Below, in pieces: positions 34,250 through 46,684 of a DNA stretch of 64,000 nucleotides; within the stretch, counting starts at the first letter, position 1, and each line of letters starts with the position of its first letter. The stretch is taken from assembly GCF_024139115.2 (NCBI RefSeq), contig NC_085141.1, positions 391,454,632-391,518,631 of the forward strand. The letters run 5' to 3'. The position numbers were made by a program, and so were the translations under genes. The notes under the pieces were generated by a model, which saw only the letters and a list, made by a program, of their open reading frames with translations, was not told the origin of the DNA and made no database searches. The DNA is from Armigeres subalbatus. Taxonomy: Eukaryota > Arthropoda > Insecta > Diptera > Culicidae.

Positions 34250-35770
34250 CAATGAGAAAATGCATCCAAGATTCCTTTGAAAATGTCTTTTGGAATTCTT
34301 CTTCAAATATCTTGATGAAATTCTTTAACAGTTCGTCCGGAAGAGTTCTTAATTCCTAGTGAAAATACTATCAAAAATCCTGAATTATGCCTTCCTTCCT
34401 GAAGGTGACTGGATCCATTTCATGGTACGGTGTAAGTTTTTTTATTGGTTCTTTCCTATACCTACCTATGAGCATCATTGTGTTAGTGTTATGGCACAGA
34501 AATGCAAAAATAGTGAATCTACTTAGAAACCTCGCGGATAAAAACTGTAGAAGTGCTTGATGAACACCAAGCTGTGATACCTATACGGTTATTTTTAAAT
34601 GGGGGATGTAATGCCAACAAAACAGATCAGATGAGAAAATTCCTGAAGGTCAGAAAATCCTACAAAAATTTACAGGAACTGATGATGGAAATTTTCCAGG
34701 AGTTTCCCATACAGAAATTCTGGGACACGTATTATTCATTCCTCAGAACTTCTGGACAAGGGAATCCCTAAAACTCATAGATAAGGAATTCTTGGAGTGA
34801 ATTAAAAAAAAACTGGGAGTATAAACCACCCTTTCCTACAATTTCACTGGAATTCTAGTAGAAGGAACTTTTTAGAAATCCTATCGAAGGAATTCCCCAG
34901 AATACAAGGAGAAGAAATTTCCTATAATTCATAGGAGAAGATTTCCTCATAATTCGCGACGGAGCCGCTCCCCAGATTTATCAGAGAGAGAATAATATAG
35001 ATTTTTATTGGGATGAGTTGAATAATTTGCCTGGATCCTCGGAGGATAAATTCCTCCAAAATCCTTAAAGAGGAATTTATCTTAATTTCTGGAAGAGGGA
35101 TCCCGCGATTTTGTTGGAATTATTCCCCATAATTCCTGAATGGGCAAGTTCTCAGACCTTTCGAGGAAGGAAATCCCCAGAATTCCTCGAGATGGAATAA
35201 CCAAGAATGATTGAAAAATTAGTTTCCCTGAGTCCATGAAGCAGGAATTTCCATGTGTCCTAGAGAAATTGTTTAAAATTAAAGAAAAAATACAGCCTGC
35301 AGGGGGACAAAGTCCTGAAATCCTTGGAGGAAGAATTTCCCATAATTTCTGAAGCTATAAATAATCAAAATTCCTGGGTAGGAGTTCTCAAGAACTTCTA
35401 GAGAAAGTATAACCCTGTATACTTGGAATACGAGTTTCCCAGAACGGAGATGAGCCAGGCTCGGGCTGAAAGTCTCCTTAATAAAGAATAAAAAAAAAGA
35501 GTTTCCCAGAATTGCTAAAGAAGCAATTTTGCAAAATTTCTGGGAGGAGATTTTCTCAGAATTAAGGAGTCCAAAATTCTTAACGGAGCAAACCCTCAAA
35601 ATTCTTAGTGTGGGAACTCCCGAATTCTTAGAGGAGTCTTGAATCTCCAGAACTTCTGGAGAAAGAATCTCTGGTTTCTCACGAAACTCTGGAAAATTCA
35701 TTTCTGGGATTATGAAATTCTCATAATCCCAGAAATGAATTTTCCAGAGTTTCGTGAGAAAAACTTTTCT
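34250..35770. repeat. Degenerate GGAATTCC-type satellite
   Basis: Recurring AGGAATTCC, TTCCCCAGAATTCCT and GGAGAAGATTTCC motifs at roughly 24-bp spacing with heavy decay. No frame of interest. Confidence 0.55.
35677..35763. repeat. Perfect palindrome, 41-bp arms and 5-bp loop
   Basis: 35677-35717 and 35723-35763 are exact reverse complements by my reading, separated by AATTC. The outer end is TTTCTCACGAAACTCT. It would form a long hairpin as DNA or RNA. It lies at the edge of the degenerate satellite. Confidence 0.85.
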
Positions 35771-36030
35771 CTAGGAAGGGTTAGCTAAAAATGTGCCTGG
35801 GGGATTTCCTGGTTTGATATCACTTATGTAAAAAGATGCTCAAAAATATTTTTAGCTCTCTTATGTCATTGCCAGAAATGCTATACTGATCACCAGAGCT
35901 TTAAATAATCGATTATTTTTCCTGAATAATCGATCGATTATTTCCTGAATCGATTATTTTTCCTGGCCTTCTTTGTCACTTATTTCATATTTGGATCTGC
36001 ACTGTCATTTTTCGATGGGTCAAGTGAGTA

Positions 36031-36228
36031 CACCCGATTCTGTTTTTACACGGATTTTTTTTTACACGGCCGTGCAAAAAAAAATCCATACAAAAATTTT
36101 GCAAAGTTGCGCCATTTTGCATGATTCGTCGAGAAATCATAAAACTTTTTTTACACGGATTTTCAAATTTTGAACTGAAAACTTTTTTTATACGGAACGC
36201 ATCCCCCGTGTAAAAAAAGAATCGGGTG
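36031..36228. mobile_element. MITE, TA target, 198 bp
   Basis: CACCCGATTCTGTTTTTACA and TGTAAAAAAAGAATCGGGTG are the ends, with TA at 36029-36030 and 36229-36230. TTTACACGG recurs internally. Confidence 0.8.
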
Positions 36229-36230
36229 TA

Positions 36231-37620
36231 TATATTTACATTATAAAATAACCGTAAAGCTGAACATATTTTAGATGATTTAAATAAAACACACGTAGAC
36301 ATAATACCGACGATCAACTGAGAGGCACTTTTAGCGGAAAATGTCAATCAAGGCAATCAAGGGCCACCAAACACAATGGGTACGTATCTATTGTGTGTGG
36401 CCCATTATTATGTTTATTGGCATGCAGTTACCATAGTCAGTGGTTATCAAATGAGTGAGTTTATGAAGAAGAAAACTGAGTAAGTCATTCTATGTTTTGA
36501 ATAATCAAAACACGAATATCAAATATCGAATTGAATGAACCATTTGATGGCACATCGCATCGTGTCTGTCATTAGTTAAATACAAAATCATGTTTCTTTA
36601 AAAACGAACCGATATAGAAATAAAATGCATCCCAGTACATACAAGAATTTCCTGAAGTATGGGCCTTGAGCTTCTTGAGAGTCGCTCACTTTTTTTTATT
36701 CGTTTATGCAGACTGTGGTCCATAGAATTAAATTGGATGAGAGTTCAACAACTTTTTTATTACAGCTCATCCAAGAAATCCCTAGAGTTTAGACATGAAG
36801 GTCTTCACGTGTATCCAAACGGCTCTTATCTCTTTTTCAAAATGGATGATGCGCTTTGTATTCAATAGATCCAATTTGGTTGCTCAAACATTATTTTACT
36901 CCAGGTCTTCCGAGAATATCCTTGAGTCGCGGAATTCTGGGTTACCTGTAATGGAACACATGTTGAATGTACGTCCAATTTGATTCATGAATCGCTAGGA
37001 ATATTTATATATAGACCGTAAAATATTAGTTTACTAGTCGAGATCTGAAAGCATCAACCCCAGGAAATTATTGAATTACTTGAAGCAAATCTAGCAATAA
37101 CATATTTTATTATTTATTTTAATTTGGGTCTTTGGATTGCTACACTGCCAAAAATATCTATATAAGATATATGTGTCGCCGTTATAGATTTTTGCAATAG
37201 CTCCATCCAAATATAATTGATATAGAACCACACATAAATTAAATAATTGCTAATTCGAGACCACACATAAAGTTTATTTGGATATATATTTTATAAGTAG
37301 TTCGCGTGGAGAATGGTTATGTGTGCGCTGATATACATCATAAGTTAAATCTATGGATTTTTGCCAATAAATATGTGTGGATTTTAAGTAGTGTAAGTAT
37401 CATGTTGAAAATAATTCGAAGATCATTTAAAAGAAAAACAAGAATTTTTTTTGCATCCTAACAACAAAGTGACATAAAAAGAGGTTTGAGTGTTGTTCTT
37501 TTCAGTGGCGCAGCTGGAATTTTTCAAATATAAGAGTTTGAACGGATTTTTTCTTCTAAAAAATTGGGGGAGGAGGATGAACTCCCAAAACTATCCCCAG
37601 CCTACGGCAGTTAAATTATT
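36231..37620. other. No recognised feature
   Basis: AT-rich. A CACATAA/ATATGTGTGG motif recurs at 37150-37380 in both orientations, but no element limits could be drawn. Confidence 0.4.
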
Positions 37621-37621
37621 T

Positions 37622-37730
37622 CAACGGCGCGCCCAAAATTCACCGGCGGCGCGGTCAAAAAATTGCAGCGGCGCGCCGGTCAAAAATGGTGGCGGCGGCG
37701 GCGCATAAAAATCATCGGCGGCCGCGGCGC
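37622..37730. repeat. GC-rich CGG/GCC block, right bracket
   Basis: CGGCGCGCCC, GGCGGCGGCGGCGCA and CGGCGGCCGCGGCGC occur within about 110 bp. With 34022-34120 it brackets the degenerate satellite region. Confidence 0.55.
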
Positions 37731-38367
37731 ACAGCTCTATTTCACTCTGAATGCTCTGAATCCAAAAACTCAGCTTCAGACGGTAAGGATACAAGTTCTG
37801 ACTCATGATCCACATGCTTCATATATTCAGCCCAATATTAATTATTGCTCAATACTATCATTTCAACATCATTGGCCAACAATTTTGACCTAAACGGAAA
37901 AGATAAGAAAATTGGATATAGAGAAAAATAAAATTAATAGGTAATAACTTGCCATTTTCGAATCGATAATAGGTAAGTATGTCGAAACTTTTGATGTTTC
38001 TGTGTGGTGCTACATGATAAACATAAACAGAACATGCCACATGGTAGCGGTTATATGTCAACCCTACGCACTGACATTCATTACAAGTATTCACGCATCT
38101 TAGCAACCCAGAAGCGTGGGGCGTATCCGAGGATGGAGAGATGCGGCCTCGAACCGTGCATTGTGGCGTCAAATTGTTGATTCAGTGTTATCTGTTTAGA
38201 TGTTAACTAAATAAATGAATGAGCAACCCAGAATATCTCTTGCTCATTGTGTTCCAAGGAATCTGACAGGTAAGACGTGCTTACTCAAATGGTCCCTTTT
38301 CACAGCATTATATTAGACTTCCACAATGGCGATCCTGCCAGGAGTTGCAAATTATTCATCGTTGTAA

Positions 38368-38535
38368 GGGGTCGTACACTTATTACGTAAGCATTTTTTC
38401 TGGATTTTTGACCCCCCCTCCCCCCATGTAAGATTTTTTTTAATACAAATGATTTTTTATTTATATGGAGCGTAAGATATTGACCGCCCCCCCCCCCCCC
38501 CCCCATAAGTGCTTACGTAATATGTGTACGGCCCC
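38368..38535. mobile_element. MITE with TAA flanks, 168 bp
   Basis: TIRs GGGGTCGTACACTTATTACG and CGTAATATGTGTACGGCCCC. TAA is at 38365-38367 and 38536-38538, a 3-bp target compatible with PIF/Harbinger. It includes runs of C at 38401-38417 and 38486-38504. Confidence 0.78.
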
Positions 38536-38727
38536 TAACGTTAAGAGGAACCTAATAAAGCAATTTTGTCGAAAAGGGATCATTTAGAGTATATTTTTAT
38601 TCGAATTGCTCATCCAAAAGAAGGAAACAGATTAGTTTCTGCTCAGGTGAGTAAAAAAGACTGTTGGCGAAGTGGACCTGCAGAAGAAAAGTGTATATCG
38701 CGGTAACTGAGCAGATCTTCAAGATCG

Positions 38728-38900
38728 CGCAGGGCGGGCCACATAGACCATACAGAGCGGGTCAAGTGGACCGCGCAGAATGGGTCAAATGGATCGCGCA
38801 GAGCAGGTCAAGTGGACCGTGCTGAGCGAAATAGAAGAGTCTCATGAAGCGGATACTAGCTATCGCGCTGAGCTGGCCAAAAATACCGCGCTAAAAAGGT
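38728..38900. repeat. Short 23-bp tandem repeat
   Basis: GGGTCAAGTGGACCGCGCAGA-like units repeat about every 23 bp, with decay toward the 3' side. Confidence 0.6.
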
Positions 38901-38958
38901 CGAGAGAGAGTTCATTGATTAATGGTTTATTCCTTGTCAATTGAGTCTAAATTGAATA

Positions 38959-39158
38959 AAGCCTGTCCACGTTAAATTTCGGACACTCAGTCAATGCCCA
39001 ACTGATTTTTAGCCATTTTATCAATTTGGACAAGAATGAAAACATGCTGAAAGCATCACGCAAAGCGGAGAGATTCAGCTGTCAGGTAAATTGATCTTCT
39101 CAGTGGTTTGTGAAAATTTTAAAAAATCACGTTGTATGATGGGTGTCCGGACAGGCTT
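38959..39158. mobile_element. MITE, about 200 bp
   Basis: Ends AAGCCTGTCCACGTTAAATT and GGGTGTCCGGACAGGCTT, with TA-containing flanks. Sister of 1255-1442. Non-coding. Confidence 0.72.
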
Positions 39159-39160
39159 TA

Positions 39161-39661
39161 GCATTAAGATTGAAAAGTAAAGACAATCGAAATGTTAACT
39201 GAAACTGCATCTGTGCCCTCTAGAGTTCATACCAATCAATAGAGATATGCTACATTTTTCGCCAGTTTTATTCGAATTTATCAATGGGACAATCATGCGA
39301 TAACTGTACGTTCCATGATGGAGAAGATTTCTCATTGATACTCACTAACATTAATTGGTGTACAGCTGAACGCGAAGTAAGTTGGTGGCTCGCAAGAATG
39401 ATTCTCTCGACCCTGTATATATTGATGCAACTGAATTAATGTCACAATGAAATTAATTGCTTGGAGATAGATTGTGTATCATTAAGATCAGGGATGGATC
39501 GGTAGACATATCTTTCTGCCTTTCGGAATACCAAGTAATCAAAGAGAAAAAGGTAGCATCTGCAGCAGACATCACAATGCCGATGACAGTCGGAGATGCT
39601 CTAGACTAGACTATTTTCTTCCTCCCCCCTATTTATGTTTTCGTACCACAATTTCACACCG
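39161..39661. other. No recognised feature
   Basis: Flank between the MITE and element A; nothing identified. Confidence 0.4.
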
Positions 39662-40134
39662 TACACAGTAAAAAATAAAAAGTAATATTACATCAGATTT
39701 GATGCACATCATCGCCGTCGTAAATATGATGTTTTATTACATCTGAATGACGTAACAAAAAGTTGACGTACTTCATATTTCGTCTTCGAATTAAAGCAAT
39801 GTAATTCATTTTCAACGTAATATAGCCGATGTAACTGAAAAAACGATGTAAAACGGTCAGGAAAAAACCCGCTTTCGGCAGCGGGGTTAGGGGGATTCGG
39901 ATGTTTTCTTTCATGATCGAAAATACATTTTTAGATGAAACTTTTTTACATTTTATTTATTTTGGAAGCATTTAAATTTAAACATCTTATTTTTTATTTT
40001 ATTTTTGAATTTTTTAATTTTTAATTTTTTGGAATTTTTACTTCAATTTACACGAACATATTTCTTCACAATTTTCCAAATATTTCTTCAAAAACTATCC
40101 TGAATGTATTCTTATGTTTATAGCTGTGCGCCGA

Positions 40135-40225
40135 TTCATCTGCGGCAGTGTAATAGATCGTTTTCAATCAGCGGTGACGGTGCGGCGATGTCTCGCCGTG
40201 GGTGGCGGCGACGGCGTAGGCGAAG
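40135..40225. repeat. GC-rich bracket, left of satellite A
   Basis: It begins TGCGCCGATTCATCTGCGGC and includes GGTGGCGGCGACGGCG. It joins the satellite directly. Confidence 0.65.
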
Positions 40226-43200
40226 TTTCTCCAGGAATTCCTTCGAAAGTTCTTCCAGGAATTCCTAAAGAAACACCTTCGGCAGTTCTTCAGGAATTTC
40301 TTTGGAGGTTTCTCCAGCAGCTTCTTCGGAAGTTTCTCCAGCAATTCATTCGGAAGTTCCTCCAGCAGTTCCTTGGTAAGTTCCTTCAGCAATTTCTTCA
40401 GAAGTTCCTTCAGCAATTCCTCCGGTAGTTCCTTCAGGTATTCCTTCGGAGGCTTCTCCAGGAATTACTTCGGAAGCTTTTCCAGGAGTTCGGAAGTTCT
40501 CCAAGAATTCCTTCAGAAGTTCCTCCAGGAATCTTTTCGGAAGTACTTCCAGGGATTCATTCGGAAGTTCTTCCAAGTATTCCTCGAAAGTTTTTCCAGG
40601 AATTGTTTCGAAAGTACCTCCAGCAATTTCTTCGGAAGTTCCTCCAAGTATTCCTTTGGAAGTTCTTCTAGTTGTTCCTTCGGAAGATCCTTCAAGTATT
40701 CCTTCGGAAGATCCTTCAAGTATTCCTTCGGAAAATCCTCCAAGAATTCCTTCGAAAGTTTCTCCAGGAATCTCTTCGGAAGTTCCTCCAGACATTCCAT
40801 CGGAAGTTCCTCCAAGTATTCCTTCGGAAGTTCTCCAGGAGGTTTCTCCAGGAAATCCTTCGGAAGTTCCCTCAGGAATTAATTCGGAAGTTCCTCCAGG
40901 AATTTCTTCGGAAGTTTTAGGAGGAATTCCTTCGAAAGTACTTCCAGCAATTCTTTCGGAACTTCCTCCAAGGATTCCTTTGGAAGTTACTCAAGGAACT
41001 CTTTCGGAAGCTTTTTTAGGAATTTCTTCGGAACCTTCTCCTGGAGTTCCTTCAAAAGTTCTTTCAGGAATTCCTTCGGAAGTTCCTCCAGGAGTTCCTG
41101 TGGAAGTTTCTCCAGGAATTCCTTGGAAAGCACCTCCAACAATTCCTCCGGAAGTACCTCCAGCAATTCCTTCGTAAGCTCCTCCAACAGTTCCTTCGGA
41201 AGTTTCTCCAAGTATTCCTCCGGAAGTTCCTTCAGGAATTCCTTCGAAAATTCTTCCAGGAATCTCTTCTGAAATTTCTCCAGGAAGTCCTTCGGAAGTT
41301 CCTCCTAGAATCCATATGAGAACATCCGGTTGAATTCCTGGAGGCACTTCCGGAGAAATTACTGGAGGAACTCCTAGAGAAGCTTTCGCATAAATTTTTT
41401 GAAGAACTTCCGAACGAATTCCTTAAGGAAGCTCCGAAGGAACTCTCAAACGAATTTCAAGAGATTCCTAGAGCAACTTCCGAACGAATTCCTGAAGGAG
41501 CTGAAAGAAGAACTCCTGGAGAAACTTTTAGAGAAGCCTCTGGACAAAGTAACGAAGGAAGTTCCGAAGAAATCCTAGATGAACTTCCGGATGTACTCCT
41601 GATGGAACTTCCGGAGTAACTCCCAGAGGAATTCCTGGAGAAAATTCCGGAGGAATTTCTGGAAGAACTTCCGGAGGTATTCCTGAAGGAACTTCCGGAG
41701 GAATTCCTGTAGGACCTTTAGGAGGAATTCCTCCGGAAGTTCCTCCAGGAATTCCTCCCGAAGTTCCTCCAGGAATTCCTCCGGAAGTTCCTCCAGGGAT
41801 TCCTCCGGAAGTTCCTACAGAAATTTCTCCGGAAGTTCCTCCAGGAATTCCTCCTGAAGTTCCTCCAGGAATTCCACCGGAAGTTCATACACGAATTCCA
41901 CTAGAAAGTCCTTCAAGAATTCCACTGAACTTCCGGATGTACTCTTGATAGAACTTCTGGAGTAACTACCAGAGGAATTCCTGGAGAAAATTCCGGAGGA
42001 ATTCCTGGAGGAACTTCCGGAGGAATTCCTGAAGGAACTTCCGGAGGAATTCCTGTAGGACCTTCAGGAGGAATTCCTCCGGAAGTTCCTCCAGGAATTC
42101 CTCCCGAAGTTCCTCCAGGAATTCTCCCGGAAGTTCCTACAGAAGTTTCTTCGGAAGTTCCTCCTGGAATTCCTCCGGAAGTTCCTCCAAGAATTCCTCC
42201 AGAAAGTTCCTCCAGGAATTCCTCCGAAAGTTCCTCCAGGAATTCCTCCTGAAGTTCCTCCAGGAATTCCACTGGAAGTTCATCCACGATTTCCACTAGA
42301 AAGTCCTTCAAGAATTCCACTGGAAATTCCTCCGGAAGTTCCTCAAAGAATTCTTTCGGATGTTTCTCCATTCCTTCAGATCTTTCCTTGGAACTTCGTT
42401 CAAGAATTCCTCCCCAAGTTCTTCCAGGATTTCCTCCGGAAGTTTCTTTCGGAAATTCTTCCGGATGGTTCTTCAAGAATTTCGACTGTAGGTTCTACAG
42501 GAATTCCTCCTGAAGGTCCTACAGGAATTCCTACGGAAGCTCCTTCAGGAATACCTCCGGAAGCTCTTCCAGAAATTCATCCGGAAGTTCCTCCAGGAAT
42601 TCCTCTGGGAGTTACTCCAGAAGTTCCATCAGGAGTACATCCGGAAGTTCATCTAGGAATTTCTTCGGAACTTCCTCCGTCACTTTGTCCAGAGGCTTCT
42701 CTAAAAGTTTCTCCAGGAGTTCTTTTTAAAGCTCCTTCAGGAATTCGTTCGGAAGTTGCTCTAGGAATCTCTTGAAATTCGTTTGAGAGTTCCTCCGGAG
42801 CTTCCTTAAGGCATTCGTTCGGAAATTCTTCGAAAAATTTATGCGAAAGATTCTCTAGGAGTTCCTCCAGTGATTTCTCCGGAAGTGCCTCCAGGAATTC
42901 TTCTGGTTATTCCTTCCACTAAAATTCTCCAGAAATTCAACCGGATGTTCTCATATGGATTCTAGGAGGAACTTCCGAAAGACTTCCTGGAAAAACTTCC
43001 TGCAGGAACTTCCGAAGGAATTCCTGGAGGAACTTCCGAAAGAATTCCTGGCGAAATTTCAGAAGAGACTGAAGGAACTTCCGAAAGAATTCCTGGAGGA
43101 ACTTCCGGAGGAATTCCTGGAGGAACTTCCGGAGGAATTCCTGGCGGAACTTCCGGAGGAATTCCTGGAGGAACTTCCGGAGGAATTCCTGGAGGAACTT

Positions 43201-43915
43201 CCGGAAGAATTCCTGGAGGAACTTCCGGAGGAATTCCTGGAGGAACTTCTGAAGAAATTCCTGGAGGAACTTCCGGAGGAATTCCTGGAGGAACTTCCGG
43301 AGAAATTCCTGGAGGAACTTCCGGGGAAATTCCTGGATGAATATCTTGAGGATCTTCCGAAGGAATTCTTAAAGGAACTTCCGGTGGAATTCCTGGAGGA
43401 GCCACCTAAGGAATTTCTTGAGGAACTTCCGAAGGAATTCCTGGAGGAACTTCCTGATGAAAATTCCGAAGGAATTCCTGGAGGAACTTCCGAAAAAAAT
43501 CTTGGAGGAACTTCCAGTGGAATTCCTGGAGGAACTTCCGGTGGAATTCCTGGAGGAACTTCCGGTAGATTTCCTGGAGGATCTTCCGGGGGAACTTCCA
43601 GAGGGTCTTCTGTAAGATATTCCGACGAAATTCCTCGAGGACCATCAGAAGGAGTTTTGGAGAAACTTTCGAAGGAATTGCTTGAGGAAGTTCCGAAGGA
43701 TGTTCTGGATTAACTTTTGGAGAAATCTCCAGATAAATTCTTGAAGAAATTTCCGTAGGAACTTCCGAAGGAATTCCTGAAGGAACGCTTGGAAAAACTT
43801 CCGTAGGTATTCCTGGAAGAACTTCCGGAGAAACTTCCTAAAGAACTCCTGGAGGACTTTGGAGGAACTTCTGAAAAAAAATTCAAATTTATTTCTGAGG
43901 AGCTTAAGAGAAATT
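40226..43915. repeat. 24-bp satellite A, with orientation switches
   Basis: The unit reads AGGAATTCCTTCGGAAGTTC plus four bases (TCCA or similar). It is forward at about 40226-41330, reversed to about 41720, forward to 41925, reversed to 42065, forward to 42950, and reversed to 43915. Landmarks such as CCATATGAGAACATCCGGTT (about 41312) recur inverted at about 42932, so much of it is one imperfect mirror centred near 42.12 kb. A unit of eight codons keeps several frames open on both strands, giving [12 protein letters not shown] repeats that I treat as artefacts. Confidence 0.85.
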
Positions 43916-43944
43916 TCGGAAAATGGTGAATGAAATGAAATAAG

Positions 43945-43990
43945 TTCACGCCGACCCACGCTGCCGCCGATAAAATTCTAATCGTCGCAC
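43945..43990. repeat. GC-rich bracket, right of satellite A
   Basis: CGCCGACCCACGCTGCCGCC, then ATCGTCGCACAGG, which is an inverted relative of the left bracket lead CCTRTGCGMCGAT. Confidence 0.55.
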
Positions 43991-44514
43991 AGGTCTAATG
44001 GATTTCATGATGGATTTTTTGTGGGAATATTCAAAGAAGTTCCTAAAAGATTTCATAAAATAATTCCTGGTGGTATTCTTATAGTTTTCCTGAAGAACTT
44101 CACGAAGGAATTTCTGGTTCAAACCTCCAAAGTATTTTTTGATAAATTTATGTGAGAATTTGAGATGAAATTTCAGAGCCATTTCCAAGTGGAGTTTCTA
44201 AAGAAATTCTTCAACAAATCTGAAAAGGGCTGTTGAAGAAAATCTTGGTTCGAATCCTGAAGAAATATTTGGATGAATCTTTGAAATAATTTTGGGTGGA
44301 TTTCGCTGAACTAGTAATTTCAAATAAAGCTCATACCTGATGTCGACTTGTCTCTGCGGGCCCGGTGGCATGCTGCACTAGCAACAACAACACAATCGTT
44401 TATTTCAGCTCCTCCATTCTCTGTAAATCGTATAGGTACAAACTAAATATTATTCTGGGCAAAACGCTGAATGGATGTTTCAGATTATTTCCATCTAAGA
44501 TGCCACCTTACCTG

Positions 44515-45021
44515 TTAGATTCCCGAATTGATGCCCGTTATAATTGACGTGCGCCTTCTCTGTGCGCCTGCCCGGTTCCGTTTTACCGAATTATCGTTTT
44601 CACCCGCTAAATCGTTTTTTCTGAGGGCCATCATTGCTCCATCATCACAAATAGATACTGCTTCAGGTTCCCGGTAATGTGCGATGAACGGAAAATGCTG
44701 GTACGATTCCACAGGATTATTTGATCTGCAACAAAGAAAACAAGGTTTACGAGCAACTGTTTGAAAATAACAGATTTTGGAAAATAACAGGAGATTTGGT
44801 TCAGCTTTCATGCATCCGAGAATATTTTACCTGAATTCCTTGCTTCCGAATAAGGATTTCCGCTTTCCGTCCAGAGTCCGTGAGGTGATAATTCGATGGT
44901 CTTCCACAAGATTTTTGCTGACGCAAATTGTTTTACTCCAGCCGACAAAGTGAAAACTGATAGCTCGACTGAGTTGACAGTTGTGATTCGGTTCCGGCAA
45001 TATTACGTTGATTACACGCAA
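44515..45021 (-). CDS. Possible two-exon gene inside element A (133 codons)
   Basis: Exon 1 runs from 45021 down to 44831 and ends AAGGAATTCAG before GTAAAATA. The intron is 44726-44830 (105 bp), ending TTTCTTTGTTGCAG. Exon 2 runs from 44725 to the stop at 44515. The split codon AG|A keeps the frame, giving about 133 residues. Exon 1 ends with DGKRKSLFGSKEF; exon 2 has NNPVESYQHFPFIAHYREP and a basic tail ENDNSVKRNRAGAQRRR. I recognise no family. Consensus splice sites and an uninterrupted join support an expressed or once expressed mini-gene. The start lies close to the terminal sequence and may be wrong. A DNA-transposon leftover or captured host exons are both possible. Confidence 0.45.
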
Positions 45022-45290
45022 TATATCGCTTTTTCATGTAATATTATGCTTGTTTTCATACTTACATAATGTGCATCTTTTCTGATGTAGTAAAATACAA
45101 TAATTTAAAGGTAATATTGTGATTCTTTTACGTAGTGATGGAAACATCTTCACCAATCATGTTTTACATCGATCCATGTATATAAGCATCAATCTGCTGT
45201 AAAAATACGTTAAATCTATGTTTACGTAGAATTATTGAGTACGATCCGAAGAGTTACGTCGCGGCATATTAATATTTTTTTTGCTGTGTA

Positions 45291-46684
45291 AGATTGATTT
45301 TATGAAGAAAACCTTTGATTTACTATTCTTTTCATAGTTACGAGATTTGAATCAATGAACAAGTCCCTTCGTCTACCACACTTTCATGGCTTTGATTACA
45401 GGTAGTTGTACTCGATTTTGTGTTGCTTGCGGTGCGTATGAGTAATAAAAAAAGAAATGTCGTGCTATGGAACGATTGGCAACAGGTTTTCGAACAGCAG
45501 CAAACAAATTGACAAACAAATTAATTTCGTATATTTATAAAGCACTGTCTTGAATTGAACGAATAAAAGGTACATTTTTTTTCAAGCCTGGTTCAGAGAA
45601 GTTCTAGCTCCAAGACTTGAAACATATACAATGAATCCTGCGAAATAACCGAAAGCCACCAACTTTAGGTGATTGCAGATAGATGCCAGAGCATATATGC
45701 ATCTAGCATTATTATCAATTACTTTTTGTATAGTTTTATTCAAAATTTAATTTGAAAATGTAGAATTTAAAAAAAATTATCTGAATTTTAACGTTTGACT
45801 TAGTTTGTAGTGGCGCAAACTGCTCATGTCATGGCGGAAGTCTTATTAGATATTTAAATGTGCAATGAAAATAACCGAACCGATTTTCCTGAGAAGAGGG
45901 AAGATGTGTGGTACTACATGATAAACATAAACAGAGCATGCCACGTGGTAAAAATAGTGAAAAAAATAAAAACTGTTCTATATCCCCCAATAGAACATTT
46001 TAGTTTACCCACTATTTGAAAGAGGAGAGCATATACTTCACGTGGTGGGTGTTTCAGACATACTGATTTTTGAAAAATAATATTTCCCCATAGACACACC
46101 GTGTGAAATTATTGCATCAAGCGACCGCAAAACACAGAAGGTTGATGTGGAACATTGCGTTTTCTGTAAAGATTAAAGACTGATCAGAGTAGTTTATGTT
46201 CACGTTGAAAAAAGGAAGGCTGGGGTGGCATTGCGCACCTCGACTCGAAACGAGCAAACCACGTCGAAAGGAAATGCGCAATGAGGCCCCTGGTTTGCTT
46301 AATTTGTTCGGAAATTTTTGATATATTGAAGGAATAAAATATGAATCGAAGCATTCTGTGAAATATGAAAATTAAAAGGGGTCCAGTTGATAGAACTTCA
46401 AAGGCTCAAAGCTCAATAAATTTAAATTTCCATTTAGGACGGAACAAATATTCATTTCTTCTTTCGTCCCATTGACCTTTCGATAATGAAGTGGGTGGGA
46501 AATAAAAATTAAAGGCGTAAATTGATAAAATCCAAAAACTCATCAGTTTTCTTACAGAATTGTCTAGAAAGCTCAATATTTTATTATTTTCCCGGTAAAA
46601 CTTTGTACCTAATCTCCCCTCAAATAATAAAAAAATTGTGTTCAAAATTTTGAGGTATCATTAATTTGCGCGGTGAAGAGTAAA
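45291..46684. other. No recognised gene
   Basis: At 45905-45951 a 47-bp segment containing CTACATGATAAACATAAACA matches 38002-38048. At 46215-46300 a partly self-complementary GC-richer patch contains GCATTGCGCAC and ATGCGCAATGAG. Nothing else was seen. Confidence 0.4.

Larger units (their letters stand above)
39664..45288. mobile_element. Element A: satellite-bearing TIR element, 5.6 kb
   Basis: The left end is CACAGTAAAAAATAAAAAGT; the right end is AATATTTTTTTTGCTGTG. Both are followed outward by TA (39662-39663, 45289-45290). Subterminal regions are rich in GTAATATTAC, GATGTAA and ACGTAA on both sides. Inside, in order, are a CGCTTTCGGCAGCGGGGTTA block, a GC-rich bracket, a 24-bp satellite, a second GC-rich bracket, and a two-exon minus-strand ORF near the right end. 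Ends, subterminal motifs and the GCTTTCGGCAGC block are shared with element B. The TA target suggests Tc1/mariner-type transposition, but no transposase is present. Its mirrored satellite also resembles Foldback elements. Confidence 0.72.

Noticed and set aside
40346..43713. Open frames of 100-252 codons encoding ELPEEFLE or PPGIPPEV repeats
   Set aside because: Same 24-bp satellite artefact; the frame count mirrors the array orientation and not a gene.
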